Shown here piece after piece: positions 18,245 to 27,870 of a stretch of 64,000 bases of DNA. This DNA comes from JAMXLO01 sp963776505. GTDB taxonomy: Bacteria; Pseudomonadota; Alphaproteobacteria; Acetobacterales; Acetobacteraceae. Where the stretch lies: NCBI GenBank assembly GCA_963776505.1, contig CAVZNH010000070.1, forward strand, positions 104,274 to 168,273. Reading direction: 5' to 3'. Numbering within the stretch: position 1 is the first letter of the stretch; each line of letters starts with the position of its first letter. The notes under the pieces were generated by a model. That model was not told the origin of the DNA. It saw only the letters and a program-made list of their open reading frames with translations, and ran no database searches. A program made the translations under genes and the position numbers.

Positions 18245-18490
18245 ATGAACTGGCCGCCGATGTTCTATTCCGCCCTCGCGATCGTATTGCTGTGCAAATG
18301 GACGATCTGGTTTCCTGTCATGGTGATCCGGCACGGCCTCCAGGGCGCACTTGATGCCGCCGTGACCTGCCCTGGCGGAGCGGCAGGACGATCCGTCACT
18401 GTCCGCCACACGAACGGGATGCGCGCCGCAGGATCCATATCGGCACCGGCCGCGTGGACGACCCGCAGCGGAGCGGGCGGCCAGCTCTAG
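18245..18490 (+). CDS. Possible small membrane protein
   Basis: A frame begins MNWPPMFYSALAIVLLCKWT and continues as IWFPVMVIRHGLQGALDAA, so it has one or two hydrophobic segments and GC-rich third codon positions. The C-terminal part is low complexity and the ribosome site is poor. It could be a real small gene or chance. The rest of 18032-18516 shows nothing recognisable. Confidence 0.25.
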   Translation: MNWPPMFYSALAIVLLCKWTIWFPVMVIRHGLQGALDAAVTCPGGAAGRSVTVRHTNGMRAAGSISAPAAWTTRSGAGGQL

Positions 18491-18516
18491 CACGCAGGAT
18501 TGGACAATTGAACCGA

Positions 18517-18591
18517 TGGTGGGTGCGACTGGGATTGAACCAGTGACCCCCGCCGTGTGAAGACGGTGCTCTGCCGCTGAGCTACGCACCC
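18517..18591 (-). tRNA. tRNA-Val (anticodon CAC)
   Basis: The minus strand folds as a full cloverleaf: acceptor GGGTGCG/CGCACCC, D-arm with AGCTCAGCGGCAGAGC, anticodon stem CCGTC/GGCGG with loop TTCACAC (anticodon CAC, reads GTG), and T-arm ACTGG-TTCAATC-CCAGT. The discriminator is A and the CCA end is encoded. Confidence 0.95.
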
Positions 18592-18674
18592 ATCGCAGGC
18601 TGAAATAGGCGGCACCGCTTTTTGGTGTCAAGCCGCGTTGTTCTACGCTTGTTTTCAGTCTGGTGCAGCGCAAC

Positions 18675-19472
18675 ATGCCGAGCATGCGCCCCATGGCCGT
18701 CACCGCATTCGGGTTGGCTTGCCTCGCGACCACCGCGGCGCAGGCGCAGGTCGCACAGGTCCAGCTCAGCTACGACACCTACGCCGCTGGCATCGAAGTG
18801 ATGCAGATGCAGACGTATTTCGGGCTTGGTCCGTGGAATTATCACATCGATCTCGACTACCACACGACCGGTCTCGTCGGCCTGTTCTATCGTGGCCGCC
18901 AGACCAACAGCGTGCATGGCACATGGCACGACGACGAGGTGGCACCACTGGAGTTCTCCGGCGAAGGCGTCTGGCGCGGACACGAACGCCGCACCCTGAT
19001 CGCCTATGATAACGGCGTGCCGCAGATCAAAGAGCTCCAGCCGCCGCAGGAGACCGAGCGCGAGCCCGTGCCGCCGGGGATGCAGCGTCACACCATGGAC
19101 ACGCTCAGCGCCCTGGCCCAGCTCATGCGCCGGGTCCAGAAAGACCACACCTGCGACACCGAAGTGCACACCTACGACGGCCGGCGCCTGCTGGACGTCG
19201 TGGCGCACACCGGCGGCCCCGAGCACCTGGACCCGACCAGCCGTTCCAGCTTCAGTGGGGCGACTCTGCGCTGCGATTTTGAAGGACGTGAGCTCGCCGG
19301 CTTCCTGCTGGGCGAGGACGATGCGGAGCACCGCAGTCCGCTCCGCGGGTCCGCCTGGCTGGCACCCGTGCTTCCCGGCGGACCGCCGCTACCGGTGCGG
19401 ATCGCGTTCCAGACCCGCTGGTTCGGCTGGGCGACCATGTATCTGACCGCCGCGACCGAACGGCCGGAATAG
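18675..19472 (+). CDS. DUF3108-type exported protein
   Basis: About 265 residues with a signal peptide (TAFGLACLATTAAQA) followed by a beta-rich periplasmic domain with LSYDTYAAGIEVMQMQ and YHIDLDYHTTGLVGLFY, as in alphaproteobacterial DUF3108 proteins. A Cys pair (DHTCDTE, LRCDFEG) may form a disulfide. The true start may be the GTG at 18663 or one of the ATGs at 18675, 18684 or 18693. Function unknown; probably envelope-associated. Confidence 0.75.
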   Translation: MPSMRPMAVTAFGLACLATTAAQAQVAQVQLSYDTYAAGIEVMQMQTYFGLGPWNYHIDLDYHTTGLVGLFYRGRQTNSVHGTWHDDEVAPLEFSGEGVWRGHERRTLIAYDNGVPQIKELQPPQETEREPVPPGMQRHTMDTLSALAQLMRRVQKDHTCDTEVHTYDGRRLLDVVAHTGGPEHLDPTSRSSFSGATLRCDFEGRELAGFLLGEDDAEHRSPLRGSAWLAPVLPGGPPLPVRIAFQTRWFGWATMYLTAATERPE

Positions 19473-19474
19473 CG

Positions 19475-20127
19475 TCACGCCATCAGCCGTTTGGCGATGG
19501 CAGCCAGTTCGCCGAAATCCCGCGCCACCGCGTCGGCTCCCTCGGCCATTGCCGCCGGCCCATAGCCCCAGGCGGCAAAGACGCACGGCACGCCGGCACC
19601 GCGCGCGGCAACCACATCGTTGGCGTGATCGCCCGCCATCACCGCATGCGCCGGCTCGCCGGCCGCTGCCTGCAATGTGGCCAGCAGATGCGCCGGGTCC
19701 GGCTTGCGGAAGGGAAAACTGTCGCCGCCACCAACCGCCGCGAACAGCGGGGCAAGCCCCAGCGCGGTCAGCAGGGCACGTGCCGCCTTCTCCGGCTTGT
19801 TGGTGCAGACCGCCAGCTTCCAGCCCTCGCACGCCAGAGTGTGCAGACCGTCGGCAACCCCGGGATACGGCCTGGTCTCCACCGCGGCATGCTGCAAATA
19901 GTCGGCCGAGAAATCGGCCACCGCGCCCGCGTCCGGCGTTCTGCCGCGCGCGGCGAAGGCCCGCTCGACCAGCCGCGCCACGCCGTCGCCCACCAGTCAG
20001 CGCCGTCTCCGGATGGGAAAACCCGGCCAGTCCGCGGGCCTTCATCAGGCGGTTCAGCGCCGCAGCAAGGTCCGGCACCGAGTTCGACCAGCGTGCCGTC
20101 GAGATCGAGCAGCAGTGTGCGGACCAC
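19475..20127 (-). CDS. gph: HAD-family phosphatase, phosphoglycolate phosphatase-like (two frameshifts)
   Basis: HAD motif I is LLLDLDGTLVE near the GTG start at 20127. After a net +1 break near 20093 the frame continues SVPDLAAALNRLMKARGLAG, and after another near 19995 it continues VGDGVARLVERAFAARGR, with motif II Thr in LAVCTNKPEK, Lys in FPFRKPDPAHLL and motif III in MAGDHANDVVAARGAG. Joined, it has about 216 residues, normal for Gph, which removes 2-phosphoglycolate. It is divergent from glmU. Confidence 0.8.
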
Positions 20128-20231
20128 GCCGTTGCACTCCGAAATGGGATTTGAACCATCAGGATAGAGACAAGCTTTGACAAGGCGTAGCCTCAAGCGG
20201 CAAAAAGAACGGCAAAGTAACGAGGGACTGC

Positions 20232-21551
20232 ATGACACGCACGGCGGTAATCCTGGCCGCAGGTATCGGGACGCGCATGAAGTCCGCGCTGCCCAAGGCG
20301 CTGCACAAGATCGCCGGTCGCTCCATGCTGCGCCACCTGGTGTCGAGCTGCGAACGGGTGTTCGACCGCATCGTCGTGGTAATCGGGCCGAACATGGACG
20401 TCCTGCGACAGGAGGCCACCCCGCACGTCTGCGTCGTGCAGCAGCAGCGCCTCGGCACCGCACACGCTGCCCTGATCGCGGCGCCGCACTTCGGCGACGG
20501 CGAGGTGGCGTTGCTGTATGCCGACGCTCCACTTATTCGCTCCGAGACGTTGCGTCATCTGCTGGACCGTCGAGCAGTCGGCGATGCGGCGCTGACATTA
20601 CTTGCTTTCCGCCCGGTCGACCCTGCCCGTTATGGTCGCGTGATCACACGCGGCGGTTACGTTGAACGCATTGTCGAATGGATCGACGCGGCGGAAGCGG
20701 AACGCGCCGAGACGCTGTGCAATGCCGGCGTGTTCTGCGCAACCGCTGCAGACATGGCGCGCTGGCTGCGCGAGGTGCGCGCGGACAATGCCAAGGGCGA
20801 ATACTACCTCACCGATATCGTTGCTTTGGCGCACGCGGATGGCGGACGCATCGCAGCGGTGGAAGCGCCGCCCGACGAAGTCGCCGGCATCAATTCCCGC
20901 AGCGAACTCGCGGTCGCCGAGGCGGCAGTGCAGTCACGCCTGCGCGTCGCTGCAATGGATGCCGGAGTCACCATGATCGATCCAGGCTCCGTGTTCCTTT
21001 GCGCCGACACCGAGCTGGCCGCGGACGTGACGATAGAACCCAACGTGGTGTTCGGCCCGGGCGTCAAGGTCGCATCCGGCGCGCTTATCCGGTCGTTCAG
21101 TCACCTGGAAGGCTGCATCATCGGACCTAGCTGCGTCGTCGGTCCGTATGCCAGGCTGCGGCCCGGCGCGGACCTCGCCGAGCAGGTTCACATCGGCAAC
21201 TTCGTCGAGGTGAAGGCCGCCAAACTCGGCGCCGGCGCCAAGGCCAACCACCTGACCTATCTCGGCGACGCGGACATCGGCGAAGCAACCAACATCGGCG
21301 CCGGCACCATCACCTGCAACTACGACGGCTACAACAAGCATCGCACGACGATCGGCGCACGCGCCTTCATCGGCTCCGACACCGCGCTGGTGGCGCCGGT
21401 GACGGTTGGCGATGGCGCCATAGTGGCAGCCGGCAGCGTGATCACCGAGGACGTGCCATCCGACGCGCTGGCGGTCGCGCGTGGGCGGCAAGAGAACAAG
21501 CACGGCCGCGCCCGGATCCTGCGCGAGAAACTGCAAGGAAAGCGGCGTTAG
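20232..21551 (+). CDS. glmU: Bifunctional GlcN-1-P acetyltransferase / GlcNAc-1-P uridyltransferase GlmU
   Basis: The enzyme makes UDP-GlcNAc for peptidoglycan and lipid A. The N-terminal uridyltransferase has the signature LAAGIGTRMKSALPKALHK and LLYADAPLI. The C-terminal left-handed beta-helix has hexapeptide repeats and the acetyltransferase segment KANHLTYLGDADIG and AGTITCNYDGYNKHRT. It is 439 residues and intact. Its TAG abuts the glmS ATG, so the two are co-transcribed. Confidence 0.97.
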   Translation: MTRTAVILAAGIGTRMKSALPKALHKIAGRSMLRHLVSSCERVFDRIVVVIGPNMDVLRQEATPHVCVVQQQRLGTAHAALIAAPHFGDGEVALLYADAPLIRSETLRHLLDRRAVGDAALTLLAFRPVDPARYGRVITRGGYVERIVEWIDAAEAERAETLCNAGVFCATAADMARWLREVRADNAKGEYYLTDIVALAHADGGRIAAVEAPPDEVAGINSRSELAVAEAAVQSRLRVAAMDAGVTMIDPGSVFLCADTELAADVTIEPNVVFGPGVKVASGALIRSFSHLEGCIIGPSCVVGPYARLRPGADLAEQVHIGNFVEVKAAKLGAGAKANHLTYLGDADIGEATNIGAGTITCNYDGYNKHRTTIGARAFIGSDTALVAPVTVGDGAIVAAGSVITEDVPSDALAVARGRQENKHGRARILREKLQGKRR

Positions 21552-23376
21552 ATGTGCGGCATTGTAGGCATTATCGGCTCGAGACAGGCGGCCCCAATGA
21601 TCCTGGATTTATTGCGCCGACTGGAATACCGCGGCTATGACAGCGCTGGCATTGCCACCCTGGTCGACGGCCATATCGAACGCCGCCGCGCCGAAGGCAA
21701 GCTAGGCAAGCTTGCCGCGGCGCTGGAACTCGCGCCCCTTGGCGGGACTACCGGCATCGGCCATACGCGCTGGGCGACGCACGGCGCGCCAACCGAAAAC
21801 AACGCCCATCCGCATGGCACCTCGCGCGTATCCGTGGTGCACAACGGCATCATCGAGAACCACGCAGAACTACGCGCCGAACTCGAGGCCGCAGGGCAGG
21901 TATTCACCACCGAGACCGATACCGAGACCGTGGCGCAGTTGGTCGATCTGAACCTGCAGCGTGGCATGAGCCCGGTCGCAGCGGCTGGCGCCGCGTTCCG
22001 TCGGCTGGAAGGCGCCTATGCGCTGGCGATGATCTTCTCCGGCCATCCCGAGCTCATCGTCGGCGCACAGCACGGCGCGCCGCTCGCGGTGGGCTTCGGC
22101 GAAAACGAAATGTTCGTCGGGTCCGACGGCTTGGCGCTGGCGCCGCTGACACACCGCATCGCCTATCTCAGCGATGGCGACTGGACCGTGATCGACCGCA
22201 AGGGTGCGCGGTTCTTCGACATGAGTGGCGCCGAAGTGCAGCGCGAAGTGAAGCTGACGCGGCTCACCGGTGCGGCAATCGGCAAAGGCAATTTCCGCCA
22301 CTTCATGGAAAAGGAGCTGCACGAGCACCCGGCGGTGATCGGCGACACCCTGCATCGCATGATCAATCCCGCGACGCGCGCGGTCGCCTTGCCCCCGCTG
22401 CCATTCGACTTTGCGACGCTCCCGCGCATCACGATCAGTGCGTGCGGCAGTGCATTCTATGCCGGCCTGGTTGCGCGCTGGTGGTTCGAGGCGATCACGC
22501 GGATACCAACAGACGCCGATGTCGCCAGCGAATTCCGCTATCGGTACTCCACCGATGCCGAAGGGTGGGCTTGGTCTGCTCGTGTCCCAGTCGGGCGAGA
22601 CCGCCGACACGTTGGCGGCGCTGCGCTACATGCATGAGCAGGGCCAGCACGTGCTGTCGGTGCTGAACGTACCGGAAAGCAGCATGTCCCGCGAGAGCGA
22701 CGCGGTGCTGGAGACCGTGGCAGGACCGGAAATCGGCGTCGCCAGCACCAAGGCGTTCACCGCGCAGCTCGCTGCGATGGCGTGCCTCGCGCTCGGTGCG
22801 GCGCGCGCGCGTAATGCGATCAGCGCGAAGGAGGAAGCGGCGATGACCAACGCGCTGCTGGAAGTGCCCAGCCGCGCGGCCGAGGTGCTTGACAAGCATG
22901 ACGAGATCAAGGCGCTGGCGCATCGCATCGCGCAGGCGCGCGACGTGCTCTACCTCGGACGCGGCAACTGCTTCCCCATCGCGCTGGAAGGCGCGCTGAA
23001 GCTGAAGGAGATCAGCTATATCCACGCCGAGGGATATGCAGCCGGCGAGATGAAGCACGGCCCGATCGCTCTGATCGACAAGGACGTGCCGGTGGTTTCC
23101 ATCGTGCCGTCGGGCCCGCTGTTCGAGAAGACCGCGTCGAACCTGCAGGAAGCTGCCGCGCGCGGCGGGCAGATCATCGTGTTCAGCGACGCGGCCGGCG
23201 CGGCCAAGCTCCGCGGGATCGCAGTAGAGACCATCGTGCTACCGGCAGTCGATCCATTCGTCGCGCCGATCCTTTACGCGGTCCCCGTGCAGTTGCTGGC
23301 CTATCACGTCGCCATACTGAAGGGCACCGACGTAGACCAGCCGCGCAATCTCGCGAAGTCCGTAACCGTGGAATAG
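21552..23376 (+). CDS. glmS: Glutamine-fructose-6-phosphate aminotransferase GlmS (one frameshift)
   Basis: First committed step of UDP-GlcNAc synthesis. The glutaminase domain starts with the catalytic Cys (MCGIVGIIGS) and has GHTRWATHGAPTENNAHPH. The SIS isomerase domains have ISACGSAFYAGL, SQSGETADTLAALR, AEGYAAGEMKHGPIALID, and the end DQPRNLAKSVTVE. The frame breaks near 22548, just after VASEFRYR (net +1). Joined, it has about 607 residues, the normal size. As an essential gene the break is most likely a sequence error. Confidence 0.95.
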
Positions 23377-23380
23377 ACAA

Positions 23381-23420
23381 CCCCCCCTCCCCTCGCGGGA
23401 GGGGGTCGGGGAGAGGGGGC
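23381..23420. repeat. Dispersed C-run/G-run hairpin repeat, copy 3
   Basis: The stem ccccctccc/gggaggggg with loop ctcgc lies exactly between the convergent glmS and PhzF genes and could terminate both. Confidence 0.85.
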
Positions 23421-23421
23421 G

Positions 23422-24327
23422 CTACAGTTCCACGGTCCCCCTAAACACCGGCACACAGCTCCCCTCCACCGTCGCCAGCACCGGCCCCTCCGCCGTCTTG
23501 CGCGCCGAGGCAATGATCGTACTCGGCCGCCCCATCTCGGCACCCTGCAAAATCTCGTAGGCCAGGTCCGCATTCTCGCCCGGCGCCAGCGACGTCAGCA
23601 GCGCGGCGAGTGCGGCGTTGGCACTGCCAGTCGCCGGATCCTCCATAATGCCCCCCAGCGGTGCGAACATGCGCGCAGCCAGCCGGGTCGCATCGCCATC
23701 CCGCCGCGCATAGAGCAGCAGCGAGAATCGCGTCGCGACCTCAGGAAACGTCTCGGCAGCCGCACGGAACGCACCAATATCCGGACTGGCGCGCGACAAC
23801 GCCGCCACGCTCGCAACCTCGGCAATGACGAATGGCGTCCCCACCGAGGCGACCAGCGGCGTATGGGCGTTTGTAGCGATATCCGATTCCGCCAGACCCG
23901 CGCACGCTGCGACGACTTCCTCGGGAATCTCGATATCGATGGACAGCGCACGTGGCGCCGAAATGCGCGCCCCAACAATCGTGCGACCCGCACGCAGCAC
24001 GTGCACACGCACCAGCCCGGCAAGTTCCTCGAACACGTAGTGCTCGGGCGGATTTTCGTCGCGCTGCGCCAGCACGTAGCCCGTGCCCACATTCGGATGG
24101 CCGGCAAACGGCAGCTCGGCACGCGGCGTGAAGATGCGCACCTTCGCATGGTGCTGCGGATTGTCAGGCGGCAGAACGAACGTCGTCTCCGACAGATTGA
24201 ACTCCAGCGCCAGCGCCTGCATCTGCTCGTCGGTCAACCCGCGCGCATCGGGAAACACCGCGAGCGGGTTGCCGCCAAAGCGTCGGTCGGTGAACACATC
24301 GACGGTGATGAATTCATAGGTCGGCAT
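23422..24327 (-). CDS. PhzF-family isomerase-like protein
   Basis: A 301-residue protein of the PhzF/diaminopimelate-epimerase fold. It starts YEFITVDVFTDRRFGGNPLAVF and has the catalytic Glu in ALEFNLSETTFV, AELPFAGHPNVGTGYVL, and the C-terminal GGIMEDPATGSANAALAALL. Natural substrates of most members are unknown. The start MPTYEF is taken over an ATG eight codons upstream. It is the last gene of the long minus-strand run. Confidence 0.9.
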   Translation of the reverse strand: MPTYEFITVDVFTDRRFGGNPLAVFPDARGLTDEQMQALALEFNLSETTFVLPPDNPQHHAKVRIFTPRAELPFAGHPNVGTGYVLAQRDENPPEHYVFEELAGLVRVHVLRAGRTIVGARISAPRALSIDIEIPEEVVAACAGLAESDIATNAHTPLVASVGTPFVIAEVASVAALSRASPDIGAFRAAAETFPEVATRFSLLLYARRDGDATRLAARMFAPLGGIMEDPATGSANAALAALLTSLAPGENADLAYEILQGAEMGRPSTIIASARKTAEGPVLATVEGSCVPVFRGTVEL

Positions 24328-24347
24328 GGCGAACCTCGCTGCTGCGT

Positions 24348-24713
24348 TCACTCATCGTCATCATCGACATCGATGCGCCGCGGATCGAGCGAGCGCCAGT
24401 CGCGATCCTCGGAACCGCCAGGATTATCGACGAAATCGCCCAGCTCGGTCGCGCTGCGCCAACCGGCCTCGCCGGCATCGATCACCTCGGCATCCTCGCC
24501 AAACGCGAACCAGGCCTCCAGCACCTCCTTCGCATTCATGCCGGACAGACGGCACCGCTCCAGCGAATCGCGCACATAACGGCGCGCGAAGGCATTGGCC
24601 TGCATCAGCGTCTCGAATCCGCCGATCTCCTCAACGATGTTGTCCTGCGCACCGCCCGAAAGATCCAGGATGCGCACGCGCCAGCCACCATCAGGGGCGA
24701 ACATGTCGCTCAT
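24348..24713 (-). CDS. Unknown 121-residue protein coupled to an ABC transporter
   Basis: It starts MSDMFAPDGGWRVRILDLSG and has IGGFETLMQANAFARRYVRDSLERCR, then a very acidic tail (DPRRIDVDDDDE). It is soluble with no signal peptide. The ATG overlaps the permease stop as ATGA, which indicates coupled translation with the transporter. I do not recognise a domain; it occupies the slot where the transporter's ATPase could be expected but has no Walker motifs. Confidence 0.6.
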   Translation of the reverse strand: MSDMFAPDGGWRVRILDLSGGAQDNIVEEIGGFETLMQANAFARRYVRDSLERCRLSGMNAKEVLEAWFAFGEDAEVIDAGEAGWRSATELGDFVDNPGGSEDRDWRSLDPRRIDVDDDDE

Positions 24714-25558
24714 GCCTTGACCGAACCTGACGTCAGACCTGCCACATAATGTTCCACGAAGAACGAATAGATGATTGCCACCGGGATCGAACCCAGCAGC
24801 GCCGCCGCCATAAGCTGACCCCAGTAGAACACGTCGCCCTTCACCAACTCGGCGATCGCGCCGACTGGGACTGTTCGAACATCGGTCTGCGTGAGGAAGA
24901 TCAGCGCATAAAGGAATTCGTTCTGCGACAATGTGAAGGCGAATATGCCGGCTGAGATGAAGCCAGGAATGCACAATGGCAGGAAGATGCGGAACATGGT
25001 CTGCAGGCGGGTTGCGCCGTCGATTCGCGCGGCGTCCTCCAGCTCATGCGGCACTGTACGGAAATAGCCCATCAAAAGCCAGGCGCAGAAAGGGATCAGC
25101 AGTGTGGGATAGGTAAGTATGACCGAGGTCAGCGTATCGCCAAGGCCCAGGTGGTTAATGATGTCGGCCAGAGGAATGAACAGCAGCGGCTGCGGCACCA
25201 GGTAGGTTGCAGCGACGGCGAACGAGATCAGCGCCGCACCGGGGAACCGCGTGCGCGCCAGCGGATAGGCCAGCATGACACCGAACACCAGCGAGATCGC
25301 GGTGGAGATCACAGCCACCACCAATGTATTCCAGGTCCAGACGATGAAGTTGGTCTCGGTCAGCAGATCGACATAGTGCTTCAGCGTCGGATGATAGACA
25401 ATCAGCGGCATAATACGACGATTGTACAGCTCCTGGTTTGGCTTTAGCGACGTGATCGCCATCCAGTAGAACGGAAACAGGGTGAATACCAGAAAGCAGC
25501 CAAGCGGCAGCCACAGCTTTACCGCGCGCACCGTCCAGCCGCGACGCTCAACCATCAT
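24710..25558 (-). CDS. Sugar-type ABC transporter permease (MalG-like)
   Basis: A 282-residue inner-membrane protein with six helices and the EAA loop ELEDAARIDGATRLQTMFRIFLPL that docks the ATPase. The C-terminus is short, as in MalG/UgpE. The start overlaps the upstream permease by four bases. Confidence 0.92.
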   Translation of the reverse strand: MMVERRGWTVRAVKLWLPLGCFLVFTLFPFYWMAITSLKPNQELYNRRIMPLIVYHPTLKHYVDLLTETNFIVWTWNTLVVAVISTAISLVFGVMLAYPLARTRFPGAALISFAVAATYLVPQPLLFIPLADIINHLGLGDTLTSVILTYPTLLIPFCAWLLMGYFRTVPHELEDAARIDGATRLQTMFRIFLPLCIPGFISAGIFAFTLSQNEFLYALIFLTQTDVRTVPVGAIAELVKGDVFYWGQLMAAALLGSIPVAIIYSFFVEHYVAGLTSGSVKA

Positions 25559-26493
25559 GATCTGGCCGGTCGCATGTAGATCGCCATCGCGATGATGATC
25601 AACGCCAGCGGCGGCACCATGGCAAGCGCGATAGAGGCACCCATGCCGAGCTGACCGCCGCCCATCGCCACATCGAACGCATAGGTGGCGAACAGGTGCG
25701 TGGCATTCGCCGGCCCGCCGCGCGTCAGCACATAGACAAGTTGGAAGTCGGCAAACGTGAAGATCACCGAGAACATCGTGACGATGAATATCACCGGCTT
25801 CAGCAGGGGCAGAGTGACATAGCGAAAGCGCGCCCAGGCGCTGGCGCCGTCAATTGTCGCGGCCTCATACAGCTCAGGTGAAATCGTCTGCAATCCGGCG
25901 AGCAGCGTAATCGCGTAGAACGGCAGCCCGCGCCAGGTATTCACCACGATCAGCGAACCCATCGCCAGGCTCGGATCGCCCAGCCACGACGGCCCCGGGT
26001 TGGCAATGCCCAAATGAATCAGGAACCAGTTGATCACGCTGAATGCCGGGTCGAGGATCCACATCCATGAAATCGTGCTGAGCACGGTGGGCACGATGAA
26101 CGGCAGCAGCATTACTGCGCGGATCAGATTTTTGAACCTGAACTCCTGGTTCATCACCAGTGCGAGCCCGAGCCCGCCGACCATCTTCAGAATCGTCGCG
26201 GCAAATGTGTAGACGAAGGTGTTCTGCACCACCTGCCAGAATACCGGGTCGTGCCAGTTGGCAACGAAGTTGGCGAGCCCGACAAAATGGCCCGCGTGAG
26301 CAACCGGCCGGTCCTCTAATGACAGAAAGATGCCCCAGACAAACGGATAACCGACCAAGGCCAGCAGAAATAGTATCGGTGGCGTTACCATAAGCCAGCT
26401 AAACACCGCCTCACGCTCCACCCAGCGCCTGAACCGTGGTGTGTGGCGTAAACGGATCGCGGCAGTTGCGATGCTATCGCTATGCGCGGACAT
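25555..26493 (-). CDS. Sugar-type ABC transporter permease (MalF/UgpA-like)
   Basis: A 312-residue protein with an N-terminal cytoplasmic stretch, six helices and the EAA loop ELYEAATIDGASAWARFRYVTLPLLKP. It forms the translocation pore with the permease at 24710. The solute-binding gene lies just upstream on the same strand. Confidence 0.92.
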   Translation of the reverse strand: MSAHSDSIATAAIRLRHTPRFRRWVEREAVFSWLMVTPPILFLLALVGYPFVWGIFLSLEDRPVAHAGHFVGLANFVANWHDPVFWQVVQNTFVYTFAATILKMVGGLGLALVMNQEFRFKNLIRAVMLLPFIVPTVLSTISWMWILDPAFSVINWFLIHLGIANPGPSWLGDPSLAMGSLIVVNTWRGLPFYAITLLAGLQTISPELYEAATIDGASAWARFRYVTLPLLKPVIFIVTMFSVIFTFADFQLVYVLTRGGPANATHLFATYAFDVAMGGGQLGMGASIALAMVPPLALIIIAMAIYMRPARS

Positions 26494-26513
26494 GGCCGGG
26501 CTTCACCACGCTA

Positions 26514-27803
26514 TCAGGCGCGGTAGATTTGCTTGAGCTGTGCATTGGCCTCGGCGATCACGTCCTTGGTGGACTTGCCGGTGCAGGCCTTTGCGAACAT
26601 GTCGACGACAACGTATTTCGCCACGCTCTCCGACTGCTTCCGGCTGATCGGCGCCGGCCAGCCCGGCAGATGCGACGTCGCAAGCGAGTTGCGATACGCC
26701 AGATTTCGCGGCTCCGCGTGCCAGATCGGCGCGTCATCATACGCATGCAAATAGGGTGCGTAGTAGCTCACGGCGATATCGTACCAACCAGCTGCCTGCT
26801 TCGGGTCCATCAGCCACCGCAGGAAGTCCTTGGCCGCCTGCGGGTCCGATGTATGTGTGAAGATCGAGTGGCTCCACGGATTGAGAATGTGGAACCGCCC
26901 CCTGGGTCCTTGCGGATTTAGCGACTGGTCAGTCACCTTGCCGATGTCCGGAAAGTCCTTGACGGCGACATAAAGGATGCTTTCCGCATTGTTGGTGCAC
27001 GAGATCTGCTCGGCCAGGAACGCCTTGTTGTTCGATGGATCGGTCCAGCCAGGTACATCTTGGAACATCGTCTGTTGGAAGAACTTGCGGCAGAAATCCA
27101 CCGCCCGAGCCGTCTCGTCGGAATCGATCACGACTGTCTTCCCGTCCGGCTCCACTTCACGCCCGCCGTACGACCATAGAAGCGGGTACAGCCAGCCGTG
27201 ATTGTCGCCAAAGCCGTGACCCAGCTCGAAGCCGAACGGATGGCCGGCCTTCTTCAGCTTTGTGCCGGCTTCCAGCAGCTCGTCCCAGGTGTCCGGGAAC
27301 CTCTTGAAGCCGGCTTCCGCGAACCAGTCAGTCCGCCAGACCATCAGTTGACCGATATTGCCGAATGGAATCGCCTTCCACTTGCCATTGACGATCACCG
27401 CTTCCTTGATCGGGTCCTGCCATCCACCTGACTGCTTGGCGATTTCCTCGGCAATATCGCTGACATCGACCAGCCTCTCGTCGAACAGATACGGCCAGTC
27501 GTACTCCATGAGTGTGAGATCGGGCCCAGATCCGGTTTCAGCAATCGACGTGACGCGCGTCTGCAACGAGCCAACGCTGGTCAACTCGTAGTTGATCTTT
27601 ATGCCGGTCGCCTTCTCGTAAGCAGGCGCCAGCTTGTCCTTGAAATACGCATCGTACGGCGGGATGAACGAGTTCTCATGCACCAGCGTCATCGACTTCG
27701 GCGCCGCACTCGCCAGCGTCCGCCCGAACATTGCACCCGCCCCGGCCAGTCCCGCCAGCTTCAGCACGTCGCGCCGCAACGCTGACTGAATAATATTGGC
27801 CAT
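26514..27803 (-). CDS. ABC transporter solute-binding protein, family 1
   Basis: A 429-residue periplasmic protein. The N-terminus has a Tat-type motif (LRRDVLKLAGLAGAGAMFG) with Ala-rich cleavage near residue 34. The mature part has KINYELTSVGSLQTRV, GSGPDLTLMEYDWPYLFDE and GKWKAIPFGNIGQLMVWR, typical of sugar and polyol binders. It is first gene of a binding protein-permease-permease-unknown operon. No ATPase gene is present, so a shared one elsewhere is likely. Confidence 0.88.
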   Translation of the reverse strand: MANIIQSALRRDVLKLAGLAGAGAMFGRTLASAAPKSMTLVHENSFIPPYDAYFKDKLAPAYEKATGIKINYELTSVGSLQTRVTSIAETGSGPDLTLMEYDWPYLFDERLVDVSDIAEEIAKQSGGWQDPIKEAVIVNGKWKAIPFGNIGQLMVWRTDWFAEAGFKRFPDTWDELLEAGTKLKKAGHPFGFELGHGFGDNHGWLYPLLWSYGGREVEPDGKTVVIDSDETARAVDFCRKFFQQTMFQDVPGWTDPSNNKAFLAEQISCTNNAESILYVAVKDFPDIGKVTDQSLNPQGPRGRFHILNPWSHSIFTHTSDPQAAKDFLRWLMDPKQAAGWYDIAVSYYAPYLHAYDDAPIWHAEPRNLAYRNSLATSHLPGWPAPISRKQSESVAKYVVVDMFAKACTGKSTKDVIAEANAQLKQIYRA

Positions 27804-27870
27804 CCCGCTCTCCCCTACGCGACCGGGACGTTATGGGGCGGAAACTGGTGAAGTCAACGCCACGGAGATG

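Noticed and set aside
20130..20165. tRNA-like fragment (GGTTCAAATCCC on the minus strand) between gph and glmU
   Set aside because: No matching acceptor 5' half, D-arm or anticodon arm upstream; taken as chance.
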